Shown piece by piece: positions 8,294 through 16,538 of a DNA stretch of 64,000 bases; positions within the stretch are counted from its first letter, which is position 1; each line of letters opens with the position of its first letter. The translations under genes were made by a program, and so were the position numbers. The DNA comes from Viridibacillus arenosi (lineage in GTDB: Bacteria > Bacillota > Bacilli > Bacillales_A > Planococcaceae). The notes beneath the pieces are model-generated. The model ran no database searches. It had not been told where the DNA came from and saw nothing but the letters and a program-made list of their open reading frames with translations. The DNA is taken from positions 62,001 to 126,000 of the forward strand of contig NZ_MSPW01000010.1 in NCBI RefSeq assembly GCF_001955655.1. The letters are read 5' to 3'.

Positions 8294-8902
8294 TTAGTCA
8301 TACTCACTAAAGAATTTCTTTTTCGTATCAAACCATTCATCTGCAATAATACTAAAATATACATCATCTCTTTGCTTTCCATACTGATCTATATAATTGC
8401 TTCGAAAAATTCCTTCTTGTTTAGCACCTAGCTTTAAAATTGCGTTTTGTGATTTTTTATTATCAATATCTGCACTAAATTGAACTCGGTTAAATTTCAT
8501 TTGTTCAAACACATATCGTAACAATTCATATTTACAAGCTTTATTGTGTCCTGTTCCTTGGAACTTTGTACCATACCAAGTCCATCCAATTTCCAAACGT
8601 TTGTTATGAAAATTTATATTTCCTAACCTTGTACTACCTATTACACTTTCACTTTCTTTATCAATAATAATAAATGGATATGCTTTCCCTTCTAGCTTTT
8701 CTAATAAGGTTGTATCTATATATTCTTCTAATTCATGTTCTGTGCGAATAGAGAAACCCATATATCTCCATATATGCTCATCGAAAACTATTTTCTTTAG
8801 TGGTTCTTTATATTTTAATGAAAAAGGGACAACCAATACTCTCGCATTTTCTAACATAATATCAGCTTGAAAAAAGTCATTCATCATCAATACACATCCC
8901 AT
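8294..8902 (-). CDS. GNAT N-acetyltransferase (RimJ/RimL-like)
   Basis: Up to 202 residues. The acetyl-CoA fold is clear: strand beta4 SVIGSTRLGNINFHNKRLEIGWTWY, then the pyrophosphate-binding loop KFQGTGHNKACKYELLRYVF, and the C-terminal RVQFSADIDNKKSQNAILKLGAKQEG typical of RimJ/RimL-type enzymes that acetylate protein N-termini or small amines. Substrate unknown. The start is uncertain: no strong ribosome-binding site precedes the ATG at 8902, and internal ATGs at 8887 and 8884 are alternatives. Confidence 0.82.
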   Translation of the reverse strand: MGCVLMMNDFFQADIMLENARVLVVPFSLKYKEPLKKIVFDEHIWRYMGFSIRTEHELEEYIDTTLLEKLEGKAYPFIIIDKESESVIGSTRLGNINFHNKRLEIGWTWYGTKFQGTGHNKACKYELLRYVFEQMKFNRVQFSADIDNKKSQNAILKLGAKQEGIFRSNYIDQYGKQRDDVYFSIIADEWFDTKKKFFSEYD

Positions 8903-9195
8903 TATTTATTTAATAGCCTTAGCACCTCTATATGGATAATAAGTTGAATTTTGATATTCTCGATATGCATTTACAATATACACCATTAAGAAGGTTGTCA
9001 ATAACAAATACCCATTCAATTAATCCTACTACAAGATGTAATCAGTATGTATCTAGATCTAACGTATTTGATGATTTTAGAGCACACTTTTTCTCCCTCC
9101 CGTTTTGGATACAACAGGGGTATTGAGATAATCTCAACCCGTTATTATTATTACCGTTGCATTTATGCACATATCTAAATAATTCCAATAAGATA
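8903..9195. other. Intergenic stretch, no gene supported
   Basis: An open frame of about 64 codons exists on the plus strand from 8932 but has no ribosome-binding site and resembles nothing I recognise. No clear hairpin or promoter. Confidence 0.4.
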
Positions 9196-9681
9196 CTACT
9201 TATTTAATTCTTCTCTTAATGCATCTATTCCTTCAATTACTCTATTTACATTTTCACCATTATTTAATTCGTTCCTTGCATGAAGCAAAACTGGCCTAAC
9301 TGATTCGACGGAACGACCAAACTCGTTCATCCATTCGTAGCGAGGAACCATCCAAGTGTGAAAGTGATGGGTGGTATCTTCATTATAAAAGTAATAAACA
9401 TGTTCTATGCCCAGTACCTCTCTTTGTGCTTTTCTAATCTTAGATAATAAGTTTATGTAATCAATCATTTCTTCTTCATTTAATTCATCCAAACATTTAA
9501 TATGTCGTTTCGATGCTAAAATAACTAACCCCTTTATCGGATATGCAACGTCTTGATGCGCGTGAAAATACTCTGTTTCAACTATTACACCACCATCAAT
9601 TTCAATTAGACCATTTGTTATTGCACAACTCAAGCATTCAACGGCAACTGTTTTTCCATTAGATAAAGTGATTTCCCTCAT
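9196..9681 (-). CDS. HIT-family (histidine triad) hydrolase
   Basis: 161 residues. A Cys pair near the N-terminus (VECLSCAIT, as in HIT proteins that begin CxFC), the central YPIKGLVILASKRHIKCLDEL strand, and the triad motif THHFHTWMVPR near residue 115 identify a HIT-fold nucleotide hydrolase/transferase acting on dinucleoside polyphosphates or AMP conjugates. The triad reads H-x-H-x-W instead of the canonical H-x-H-x-H, so the last His is replaced, a pattern seen in Fhit/Ap4A-type branches. Start ATG at 9681 follows TTAGGAGGAATT. Monocistronic. Confidence 0.8.
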   Translation of the reverse strand: MREITLSNGKTVAVECLSCAITNGLIEIDGGVIVETEYFHAHQDVAYPIKGLVILASKRHIKCLDELNEEEMIDYINLLSKIRKAQREVLGIEHVYYFYNEDTTHHFHTWMVPRYEWMNEFGRSVESVRPVLLHARNELNNGENVNRVIEGIDALREELNK

Positions 9682-10086
9682 AATTCCTCCTAAAAACATA
9701 AATATATAAAGCTAATAATTAGTTTACAACAATAAAGGGAATTATATCCATTAATAGGGCTGTAAAAATACCGTATCCTTATCATTTAGATTAGGTAATA
9801 ATTGCTTTAAGATTATACAAGTATTATTACTTTCACTATGTTAATTACATGTACTTTCATCACTTCTTCTAATAGACATTATTCTATTCTGAAATTCCTC
9901 ACTAATAGAATAAACTTTATTCTAGCTGTTGAAAAAGGAGCCATATAGGCTCCTTTCTTAAGAAACTACTTAATATAGGAAATGGAGTTTTACCAATAAC
10001 TATTTTATAAAATAAGTTAAATATAGACCAAACTTTCCATAGAAAATAGTCAAATTATCGAACTTCATTTCAACTTATCAATACAT
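9682..10086. other. Intergenic region with terminator and a small palindrome
   Basis: No gene is supported. It contains a 9-bp perfect palindrome around 9915 (tagaataaa-c-tttattcta, 9906-9924) and the terminator at 9934-9956 described separately. The remainder is AT-rich without recognisable signals. Confidence 0.5.
9934..9956 (-). terminator. Terminator of the PadR-DUF2812 operon
   Basis: aaaggagcc / ggctccttt hairpin with a T-run on the minus strand, about 130 bases beyond the DUF2812 stop. Confidence 0.65.
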
Positions 10087-10614
10087 TTAACTCTTTTTTA
10101 TCCACTTTCGATACTGTAGAACAACCAGCATCCCTAGCATCGGCATCAATAATACATATGAACCTATAAATAGCCATGTACCTATTTGCTGAAACGGACT
10201 ATTTGTAAATGTCATGATCACCCAAAATAACATAGCAATAAGTGCAACAAAAATGGTGGAAATATTAACTGGTCTAGCTAATCGTGCAATTTTATCAATA
10301 TTCGATTCTACATCAGTGTAAATTGGTTTTGTTTTAGGTGTAGCTTTGAAAATATGCATTTCATAACTTGAACATACATGTGTCCAACCGGCTGTAGAAA
10401 ATAATTCAAAATATTCCTCCTCTTCATCTTTTTCTAACTTACGATAATCAATACTATACTGTACATCCTCTGGGTCCTTTTTCTCTAAGTTGTAACCAAG
10501 TGTTGCAAAACTACTTAAATGCCATCCTTTTTGTGCATTCTTCTGTAACTTTTGCATATCCTTTTGCTCGGAAAATGCTAATCCCCCAGACATCATATAT
10601 TTCATATTCGTCAT
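10087..10614 (-). CDS. DUF2812 domain membrane protein
   Basis: 175 residues. The N-terminal two thirds is the DUF2812 module (KNAQKGWHLSSFATLGYNLEK, then YSIDYRKLEKDEEEEYFELF and AGWTHVCSSYEMHIFKA), followed by two hydrophobic helices (about 118-138 and 145-165) ending in a basic tail. DUF2812 proteins commonly sit next to PadR regulators in Firmicutes, as here: the start is only two bases beyond the padR stop and the ribosome-binding site GGGGGGC is inside padR. Function unknown; possibly a membrane sensor or effector controlled by the PadR protein. Confidence 0.82.
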   Translation of the reverse strand: MTNMKYMMSGGLAFSEQKDMQKLQKNAQKGWHLSSFATLGYNLEKKDPEDVQYSIDYRKLEKDEEEEYFELFSTAGWTHVCSSYEMHIFKATPKTKPIYTDVESNIDKIARLARPVNISTIFVALIAMLFWVIMTFTNSPFQQIGTWLFIGSYVLLMPMLGMLVVLQYRKWIKKS

Positions 10615-10616
10615 AC

Positions 10617-10931
10617 TTAGCCCCCCTTTGTAAGTTCATTTTCCGCTAACGTAATCATTATTTTGCGGCGTTCAATATCTTCTTTTAAAACGGTTCTCCC
10701 TTTTTCCGTAAGTACATATACCTTACGGCGAGAATCTGATGCGTCATGTAGCACTATCAATTCTTCAGCTAATAACTTTTTAATAATCGTATATAAAGTA
10801 GCAGGTCCAATGACAAATGCGCCATTCGTTGTTTCCTCCACTAAGCTCATCACTGCATAGCCATGCTTTGGTTTTGCCAATGCTGTCATAATATAAAAAA
10901 CTGGATCTGTTAATTGTTCAAGTGACTTCAA
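10617..10931 (-). CDS. PadR family transcriptional regulator
   Basis: 104 residues with the winged helix-turn-helix of PadR: DPVFYIMTALAKPKHGYAVMS, then GPATLYTIIKKLLAEELI and SDSRRKVYVLTEKGRTVL. It is a PadR-s1 type with a short C-terminus. Start is a TTG at 10931 behind GGAGGTGCTAAG. It likely represses its own operon with the DUF2812 gene through the palindrome at 10948-10994. Confidence 0.92.
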   Translation of the reverse strand: MKSLEQLTDPVFYIMTALAKPKHGYAVMSLVEETTNGAFVIGPATLYTIIKKLLAEELIVLHDASDSRRKVYVLTEKGRTVLKEDIERRKIMITLAENELTKGG

Positions 10932-10947
10932 CTTAGCACCTCCAAAT

Positions 10948-10994
10948 GTATCACTTAATGATATATCTAAAAGTAATATATCATTAAGTGATAC
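10948..10994 (-). promoter_or_regulatory. Candidate PadR operator (18-bp inverted repeat)
   Basis: Perfect 18-bp arms gtatcacttaatgatata (10948-10965) and complement (10977-10994) with an 11-base spacer, ending just upstream of the padR ribosome-binding site. The position across the promoter/leader fits an autoregulatory operator. It could also form an RNA stem. Confidence 0.65.
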
Positions 10995-10995
10995 A

Positions 10996-11027
10996 AAAAA
11001 GCAACCTCAGGATGAGATTGCTTTTTA
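10996..11027 (-). terminator. Terminator of the MocR-type gene
   Basis: aaaagcaa...ctc / gag...ttgctttt hairpin with one mismatch and a T-run on the minus strand, between the MocR stop and the padR operator. Confidence 0.75.
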
Positions 11028-11103
11028 AATGTTGATTAATTCCAAAATACATTTTCGCTTCTTGAAGTAATAACTTTATCACATAAACACCAGTGTCAAT
11101 TGG

Positions 11104-12528
11104 TTATTGTAATTTAATAATGGATAACAATATAGCCAGCCCCTCTTGTAATTCAGCCAATGAAGCATATGCATAAGACAAACGTATATGATGCATATCA
11201 TTAGGATCATATATGTAACCAGGATTGATAAGAACCTTTTGCTTTATAAGTTTTAAAAACAATCCTTTATTAACTATAGGCTCATTAAATCGTAGCCAAA
11301 TATAAAAGCCCCCTTTTGGCTTATCCCATGTTGCTACTTCTTTAAAATCTTTTGTTAATATCCTTTCAACAAATGAAGTACGCTGTTGTAATTGTTGACG
11401 CAGTTGTCCAAGATGTTGATCATATAATCCAGTCTCTATCCAATGTGCGACGATTTTTTGTGAAAAAGCACTAGATCCGTAGTCGGTTTGCATTTTAATA
11501 TCAGCAAGTCGATTAATAACCGGTTCAGGCGCGACTACCCAGCCAATTCGGAGTCCTGGACTTAAAGTCTTTGATACACTACCCAAATATAAAACTTGTC
11601 CTGAGTGATCAAATGATTTTAGAGCCGGAACAGATTCCTCAAATAATAATTCTTGGTATACATTATCTTCAATGATTGGTATTTGTAACGTACTACAGAT
11701 TTCCAATAATTGATGGCGTTCCTCCACTGACATTATTCGCCCAGTAGGATTATGTAATGTAGGTACAGTATAAAAAAGAGATTGTCTTTTTCCCTTTAAA
11801 GTTTTTAATGTTTCAGCTAAACGTTCATTGCTTTGTACTGACACCATCTGCATTCCAGCAGATTGAAAGGGATGAATAGAATTCAAATAAGAAGGATGCT
11901 CTTGAAAAATAATGGATTGCTGTTCAAGTAATCCTACTGAAATTAATTGAAGCGCTTGTAACGCACCCGAAACGATTAATATACTTTCAGGAGACGTATG
12001 AATACCTTGTTTACCCAAATAATCACTTAATACCATTCTCAGTTTTTTACTCCCTTTCGGTTCTGAATAACCTATATCTCGAGCATTAAGTGTCATGGAT
12101 TGTAGTGATTCTTCTAGTAAATTGGTTGGCAATAATTCTGGAGACAGTTCTCCCGTACCTAACCGTATCATGGATACATCTTGCTCATATTCATTGATTA
12201 GTTGAATTGTATGGTAATTAGGCTTATGAATACTCATCTGAATATGCTTTTGCCAATTAGGCTGTGATTTGTTTAGTAGAACATTCCAGCTATTATTAGC
12301 CACAAAAGTTCCCCCGCCTCTTTTTGTTTCAAGTAATCCATCGGCCTTTAACTCATCTAATACTTGAATAATAGTACTACGGTTCACTTCCAACATTTCA
12401 GCTAACTTTCGTTGGGGTGGGAGATTCATCCCTATTGTCCATTCACCTTGTTGTATAAGAGAAGTCATCCAATCAACAATTTGACTATGAAGTGATAATT
12501 GTGAATGTCGTTTTGGTTTCCATTGCAA
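11104..12528 (-). CDS. MocR/PdxR-type regulator (GntR helix-turn-helix plus aminotransferase domain)
   Basis: About 474 residues. The N-terminal GntR winged helix (LPPQRKLAEMLEVNRSTIIQ, then LKADGLLETKRGGGTFVA) is followed by a fold-type-I aminotransferase domain binding pyridoxal phosphate; the Schiff-base lysine is in LGSVSKTLSPGLRIG (K320), with the PTLHNPTGRI and IIEDNVYQELLF motifs upstream. Such regulators sense a PLP adduct or amino compound. The TTG at 12528 is favoured because AAAGGAG precedes it; a longer ORF would run through the palindrome at 12552-12579, which is better read as operator. Divergent from a LysE-type exporter, its probable target. Confidence 0.88.
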   Translation of the reverse strand: MQWKPKRHSQLSLHSQIVDWMTSLIQQGEWTIGMNLPPQRKLAEMLEVNRSTIIQVLDELKADGLLETKRGGGTFVANNSWNVLLNKSQPNWQKHIQMSIHKPNYHTIQLINEYEQDVSMIRLGTGELSPELLPTNLLEESLQSMTLNARDIGYSEPKGSKKLRMVLSDYLGKQGIHTSPESILIVSGALQALQLISVGLLEQQSIIFQEHPSYLNSIHPFQSAGMQMVSVQSNERLAETLKTLKGKRQSLFYTVPTLHNPTGRIMSVEERHQLLEICSTLQIPIIEDNVYQELLFEESVPALKSFDHSGQVLYLGSVSKTLSPGLRIGWVVAPEPVINRLADIKMQTDYGSSAFSQKIVAHWIETGLYDQHLGQLRQQLQQRTSFVERILTKDFKEVATWDKPKGGFYIWLRFNEPIVNKGLFLKLIKQKVLINPGYIYDPNDMHHIRLSYAYASLAELQEGLAILLSIIKLQ

Positions 12529-12551
12529 AAAGATCTTCTCCTTTTTTAAAA

Positions 12552-12579
12552 AATTGGTTGGGTTAAAAACCAACCAATT
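12552..12579. promoter_or_regulatory. Candidate operator between mocR-type gene and lysE-type exporter
   Basis: Perfect 10-bp arms aattggttgg / ccaaccaatt with spacer gttaaaaa, lying in the 109-base divergent intergenic region, 23 bases from the regulator start. Confidence 0.6.
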
Positions 12580-12637
12580 GGATGTTTTCTTTTAGTTGTA
12601 ACATAGATAAAGTTGTAATGGAAGGGAGTTTTTTGAT

Positions 12638-13240
12638 ATGGAAGCTATATTACATGGATTTTTACTAGCATTTGGACTTATTTTACCTTTAGGTGTACAA
12701 AACGTTTTTATTTTCTCGCAAGGTGCTTCGCAACCAAATTTATTGAAGGCACTACCTGCGACTATTGCTGCTTCACTTTGTGATACTTTGCTTATTGTAC
12801 TTGCGGTGTTTGGCTTATCTGCCATCGTATTGCAATTTGAATGGTTACGCTTGGGGTTAATGAGTGTTGGAATCATTTTTTTACTTTATATGGGGTATTC
12901 CATTTGGACTTCTAAACCGGCAACAGTTGAGACAGGAAAAAACTTAACGATGAAGAAACAAATCATCTTTGCATTATCGGTGTCACTATTAAATCCACAT
13001 GCTATTTTAGATACGGTAGCTGTAATTGGGACAAGTGCATTACGATACACTGGCATGGAACAAGTTATTTTCACTGTTACTTGTATTGCCGTATCATGGT
13101 GTTGGTTTATCGGTATTACATTAGCAGGAGCAACGATGAAAAAAGTTGATAGCTCAGGAACACTAATGAATCTTTTCAATAAATGTTCAAGTATTTTTAT
13201 ATGGTGTACAGCAGTGTTCTTATTCAAAGGATTATTTTAA
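12638..13240 (+). CDS. LysE/ArgO family amino-acid exporter
   Basis: 200 residues with about six hydrophobic helices. The N-terminus MEAILHGFLLAFGLILPLGVQNVFIF carries the LysE/ArgO family signature (G-x-x-LPLGxQNxF), and SLLNPHAILDTVAVIGTSA is the second conserved block with the membrane Asn-Pro-His motif. It would export basic amino acids or related amines. RBS GAAGGGAG precedes the ATG. Divergent from a PLP-binding MocR-type regulator, so export is probably induced by the amino acid or PLP derivative sensed by that protein. Confidence 0.9.
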   Translation: MEAILHGFLLAFGLILPLGVQNVFIFSQGASQPNLLKALPATIAASLCDTLLIVLAVFGLSAIVLQFEWLRLGLMSVGIIFLLYMGYSIWTSKPATVETGKNLTMKKQIIFALSVSLLNPHAILDTVAVIGTSALRYTGMEQVIFTVTCIAVSWCWFIGITLAGATMKKVDSSGTLMNLFNKCSSIFIWCTAVFLFKGLF

Positions 13241-13423
13241 ATTGATTGAACTACAAAATTTTTCAGAATTATTGATAAATTACTCTATCACCTATAAACT
13301 AGAAGAATACTAGAGTTGTTATAGTAACCCTATTTAAAAATAAGGAAGCTTTGTATATTGTTAATTCCGAAGAATATCTTATATAGTCGAAGTGCATTAA
13401 AGTAAGTTCCTTAAAAACACATA

Positions 13424-13447
13424 AATTCACAACTAATCATGTGAATT
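13424..13447. promoter_or_regulatory. Small inverted repeat upstream of the MFS gene
   Basis: aattcaca / tgtgaatt, perfect 8-bp arms with an 8-base spacer, 30 bases before the MFS start. A possible operator; no regulator gene is adjacent on the plus strand. Confidence 0.35.
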
Positions 13448-13477
13448 AATTTTTATTTATTGAAAGGCGGACTTGTA

Positions 13478-14806
13478 TTGGCAATTGAAGATAACGATTC
13501 TAAAGCATTAAAAACCCAAGCTTCGTGGTTACAAAGTTATATTGAGTCTCCAGAAAAACAGCGACAATTGTATAAGCGAACATTATTCATTATTGTTATG
13601 TCACAAATATTTGGTGGTGCTGGGCTAGCTGCGGGAGTAACTGTTGGGGCACTTTTAGTTCAAGATATGCTGGGTACAGATAGTTTTGCAGGATTGCCTG
13701 TAGCATTCTTAACTTTAGGTTCAGCAAGTGCAGCGCTAATTGTAGGTCGCCTAACTCAACGGTTTGGACGTCGTATGGGTCTCACAACTGGCTTTTTAGC
13801 TGGAGGAGTTGGGGCATTAGGTGTAATATTAGCTGCTACAACAGATAACATCATTCTACTCTTTGCTTCACTACTTATTTATGGTGCTGGTACAGCGACT
13901 AACTTACAAGCACGCTACGCGGGTACAGACTTAGCAAATTCTACTCAGAGAGCAACTGCTGTCAGTATAGCTATGGTGTCAACGACATTAGGTGCGGTCG
14001 CAGGGCCCAATTTAGTAGGCGTAATGGGAGGGGTGGCTATCTCCATAGGTATTCCACCATTAGCTGGTCCATTTATACTTGGTGCAGCGGCTTTTATCTT
14101 AGCAGGGTTAGTAATACTTATTTTTCTTCGCCCAGATCCTTTCATCGTGGCAAAAGCAATTGCAGAAGCTAAGGACACTAATAATAGTAAAAATTCAAAA
14201 GCATATTCTACGACTCAACTAACGAATAAACGAGGTATAATAGTTGGAGCTACAATAATGGTCTTAACACAAATAGTCATGGTATCAATAATGACTATGA
14301 CACCAGTACATATGGGACATCATGGACATGGATTAAATGCAATAGGTTTGGTAATTGGCTTTCATATTGGAGCAATGTATCTCCCATCCCTTATAACTGG
14401 AATACTCGTAGACAAAATGGGCCGTATCACTATGGCCATTGCTGCTGGTGCAACACTGCTAGCATCTGGCATTGTTGCAGCTTTAGCGCCTGGAGATTCG
14501 TTGCCTTTCTTAATCCTTGCGCTTGTTTTACTTGGCATGGGTTGGAACTTTGGCTTTATTAGTGGAACAGCACTTATTGTAGATGCCACGAATATTACTA
14601 CTCGTGCAAAAACGCAAGGGACAGTAGATGTTTTAATCGCCTTATCTGGAGCATCTGCCGGAGCAATGTCAGGCATCGTCGTAGCAAGTTCTAGTTATGC
14701 TACACTTTCCTTTGTAGGAAGTACTCTCTCACTTTTACTGATCCCAGTAGTAGTGTGGTCTCGTAGTAAACCGAAAAAACAAGTACTTATAAATTCAGAA
14801 GAGTAG
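13478..14806 (+). CDS. Major facilitator superfamily transporter
   Basis: 442 residues with about twelve hydrophobic helices split by a central polar loop (about residues 225-255, AKAIAEAKDTNNSKNSKAYS). The MFS signature is between helices 2 and 3 (GRLTQRFGRRMG) with a counterpart between helices 8 and 9 (GILVDKMGRITMA). The Gly/Ala-rich helices and the lack of a binding-protein partner suggest a drug or metabolite exporter, substrate unknown. Start is a TTG at 13478 following AAAGGCGG; a TTG 18 bases upstream overlaps that ribosome-binding site. Single gene with terminator. Confidence 0.85.
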   Translation: MAIEDNDSKALKTQASWLQSYIESPEKQRQLYKRTLFIIVMSQIFGGAGLAAGVTVGALLVQDMLGTDSFAGLPVAFLTLGSASAALIVGRLTQRFGRRMGLTTGFLAGGVGALGVILAATTDNIILLFASLLIYGAGTATNLQARYAGTDLANSTQRATAVSIAMVSTTLGAVAGPNLVGVMGGVAISIGIPPLAGPFILGAAAFILAGLVILIFLRPDPFIVAKAIAEAKDTNNSKNSKAYSTTQLTNKRGIIVGATIMVLTQIVMVSIMTMTPVHMGHHGHGLNAIGLVIGFHIGAMYLPSLITGILVDKMGRITMAIAAGATLLASGIVAALAPGDSLPFLILALVLLGMGWNFGFISGTALIVDATNITTRAKTQGTVDVLIALSGASAGAMSGIVVASSSYATLSFVGSTLSLLLIPVVVWSRSKPKKQVLINSEE

Positions 14807-14844
14807 ACATTTCACAAGGTTAATAAATATACAAAATTTCGAGA

Positions 14845-14881
14845 AAAAGCTCCTTGCTACGAAAAATTGCAAGGAGCTTTT
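14845..14881. terminator. Bidirectional terminator between MFS and YusW-like genes
   Basis: Perfect 13-bp arms aaaagctccttgc / gcaaggagctttt between convergent genes. Confidence 0.88.
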
Positions 14882-14917
14882 GAATATTGTGATAGTATTT
14901 TAAAACACATTCTTATC

Positions 14918-15460
14918 TTACTTTGTTTTCTTATATTCCTTCTCTGTTCCATCCGCGAATTTCACTTCAAGTTCAAACGAAGTATAGTTTTTATCTATGC
15001 CAAAGACAGAAATCACATGATCGATTACTTCATCATTTGCTGTAGATGCATCAAATTTAAGCTTCTTAAACATAGGCTCTAACTTAGACAAAGCTTCGTC
15101 TCCTCTAAGCTTCACATTATTACGGTCATCATCTAACTCAACTTCTACACCTGTAGTTTCATTTTCGTAATCAACTTCATAAGATTCTGTCGGTGAATAA
15201 TCAACATCTAACGAAAACTCTGCAAAATTATAAGGTAAATTTTCCGTTGTCCCTGCTTGTCCATTGTTATTCATATCTTTGTTTGTGTCCGTGTTTGTAT
15301 TTGTATCTGTATTCGCATTTGTATCTGTATTAGTGTTAGTATCCGTTTCTTCCTGTTTAACAGTCGTGTCACCCGTTTTATCTGTTGCCTTGTCAGAACC
15401 ACAACCGTACAACATACCAAACAAAAGTGGTACCCCTAATGCCATTTTCCAATTTTTCAT
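14918..15460 (-). CDS. YusW-like lipoprotein
   Basis: 180 residues. Signal peptide with lipobox LYGC, so Cys20 would be lipidated and the protein anchored outside the membrane. Residues 39-60 are a Thr/Asp/Asn linker made of TDTN-type repeats. The C-terminal domain (FAEFSLDVDYSPTESYEVDYEN, then VELDDDRNNVKLRGDEAL and FGIDKNYTSFELEVKFADG) matches the YusW family, small acidic extracellular modules of unknown function found in Bacillaceae. Monocistronic. Confidence 0.8.
   Translation of the reverse strand: MKNWKMALGVPLLFGMLYGCGSDKATDKTGDTTVKQEETDTNTNTDTNANTDTNTNTDTNKDMNNNGQAGTTENLPYNFAEFSLDVDYSPTESYEVDYENETTGVEVELDDDRNNVKLRGDEALSKLEPMFKKLKFDASTANDEVIDHVISVFGIDKNYTSFELEVKFADGTEKEYKKTK
15281..15346 (-). 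repeat. In-gene short tandem repeat encoding a (TDTN)n linker
   Basis: Degenerate 6- to 12-base repeats based on ACn-GAn-ACn-AAn codons code for a low-complexity linker between the lipid anchor and the YusW domain. Length is likely to vary by slippage between strains. Confidence 0.7.
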
Positions 15461-16145
15461 TTACATTCATCCTTTCTGAATTTACTTCTCGGTTTTTAAT
15501 ATTCCCTATAATTTAAAAAATAAACTTTACACACAATTTATTATAAAAACTTGAATAAAAAAACGTAAATAATTTAACTATTGAATTCAAATTGAGGAAA
15601 TCGTTTAAGAGATTTATTCGAACTTGTAAAAAAGTTTTAGTTAATAAGGATATCTATAGAGATGAGCACGATTATTTTATCGACACAAAAAATAACTTAT
15701 TAATCAAATCTCTTGATTATTTATATGTTTTTATCCCATATTAACAATGAGGGAAATTGAAAATCAAAACCTAACGTTATTAAAAGAACTTTGATAAAAA
15801 GTCTGGAAACGTTAAATGATAAGCCAATAGATTTCATAAAATACATATTTCTTGTGTCTCTTCCTCTGCAATAGCTTTTCCAACTTGTAGGGACACTTGT
15901 ATATCTTTTAAGCCAATTTTTCAAAACTGGTTGATCACTTAATCCCTCTAAGACAGCTGTATAAACACGATTCTCAGCTAAAAAATAGGCGAAATTCATT
16001 GTAAATATAGTTACCCCTACCCTATAAATCGGGACCATATTGCTATTATTTTGTTATCCCATTTTTGACACATTAAACGAAACAGATGATTGAAAATATT
16101 TATTAAAACAGCAACACAACCAAAGAATGGCTATTTAGTCGGAGT
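15461..16145. other. Long AT-rich intergenic stretch with no convincing gene
   Basis: The only sizeable frame (minus strand, 15721-16038, 105 codons; contains LKNWLKRYTSVPTSWKSYCR) has no ribosome-binding site at its candidate ATGs and resembles no family I know. It could be a remnant, given that the next kilobase holds decayed genes. No terminator or promoter stands out. Confidence 0.4.
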
Positions 16146-16235
16146 TTAAACAAAATAATTCCATATGTATTTGATTCCATCCCATATAGCTAAGGCTAAG
16201 ATTAGTGTTAGAATACCTTTAAATATATCTTTCAT
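16146..16235 (-). CDS. 29-residue hydrophobic membrane peptide
   Basis: MKDIFKGILTLILALAIWDG followed by IKYIWNYFV. A single membrane-spanning helix flanked by charged residues, started by ATG at 16235 behind GGAGGTGCCCAC, an excellent ribosome-binding site. Not recognised. It may be a small membrane peptide of the kind that modulates membrane complexes, or a type I toxin-like peptide; there is no direct evidence for either. Confidence 0.55.
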   Translation of the reverse strand: MKDIFKGILTLILALAIWDGIKYIWNYFV

Positions 16236-16317
16236 GTGGGCACCTCCATAGAAGTTGTTATTTATGTATTTACGTAAGAGTTTTATAAAAGTTTCATTTT
16301 GATAATTTCATTGAAAC

Positions 16318-16538
16318 ACAGCAAGTGGACGAGGGAAAACACATTTGGGAATAAACAAGCAAAATACGAAGAAAACCAAGCGCTTTTTGATTCCACGCAC
16401 AACAAGAGAATTGATCGAAGACTATACACGTGATATTACCTCTTCTGCATGGTTGTTTCCAATCAGAGAGCCAATAGTCCAATTTCGACGACACTATTGT
16501 ACAAAGTTCTGGAAAAGGAGGCGGCGGAGTTAGACTAA
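16318..16538 (+). pseudogene. Remnant of a tyrosine recombinase (phage-type integrase)
   Basis: One frame gives KTKRFLIPRTTRELIEDYTR then DITSSAWLFPIREP, the beta-hairpin and following helix of the catalytic domain of short Firmicutes integrases (compare K-x-RFLIP...LREMIEDY...WLFPS). At about 16475 the frame is lost, and the neighbouring frame continues NSPISTTLLYKVLEKEAAEL to a stop, as the family does. The active-site HxLR and Tyr segments are missing. One-base deletion plus 5' and 3' truncation: a dead gene marking a past integration. Confidence 0.6.

Noticed and set aside
8932-9126. 64-codon plus-strand frame
   Set aside because: No ribosome-binding site and no resemblance to a protein family.
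13945-14676. Minus-strand frames within the MFS gene
   Set aside because: Shadow frames of a Gly/Ala-rich membrane protein; no start signals.
15281-15346. Possible CRISPR or intergenic repeat
   Set aside because: The repeats are contiguous, short, degenerate and in frame inside a gene; there are no spacers.
15264-15479. Plus-strand open frames antisense to the YusW-like lipoprotein
   Set aside because: They are produced by the TDTN tandem repeat read on the wrong strand, with cyclic Val/Cys/Phe composition and no ribosome-binding site.
15721-16038. 105-codon minus-strand frame
   Set aside because: No ribosome-binding site at either ATG, no family recognised; kept only as a possible remnant.
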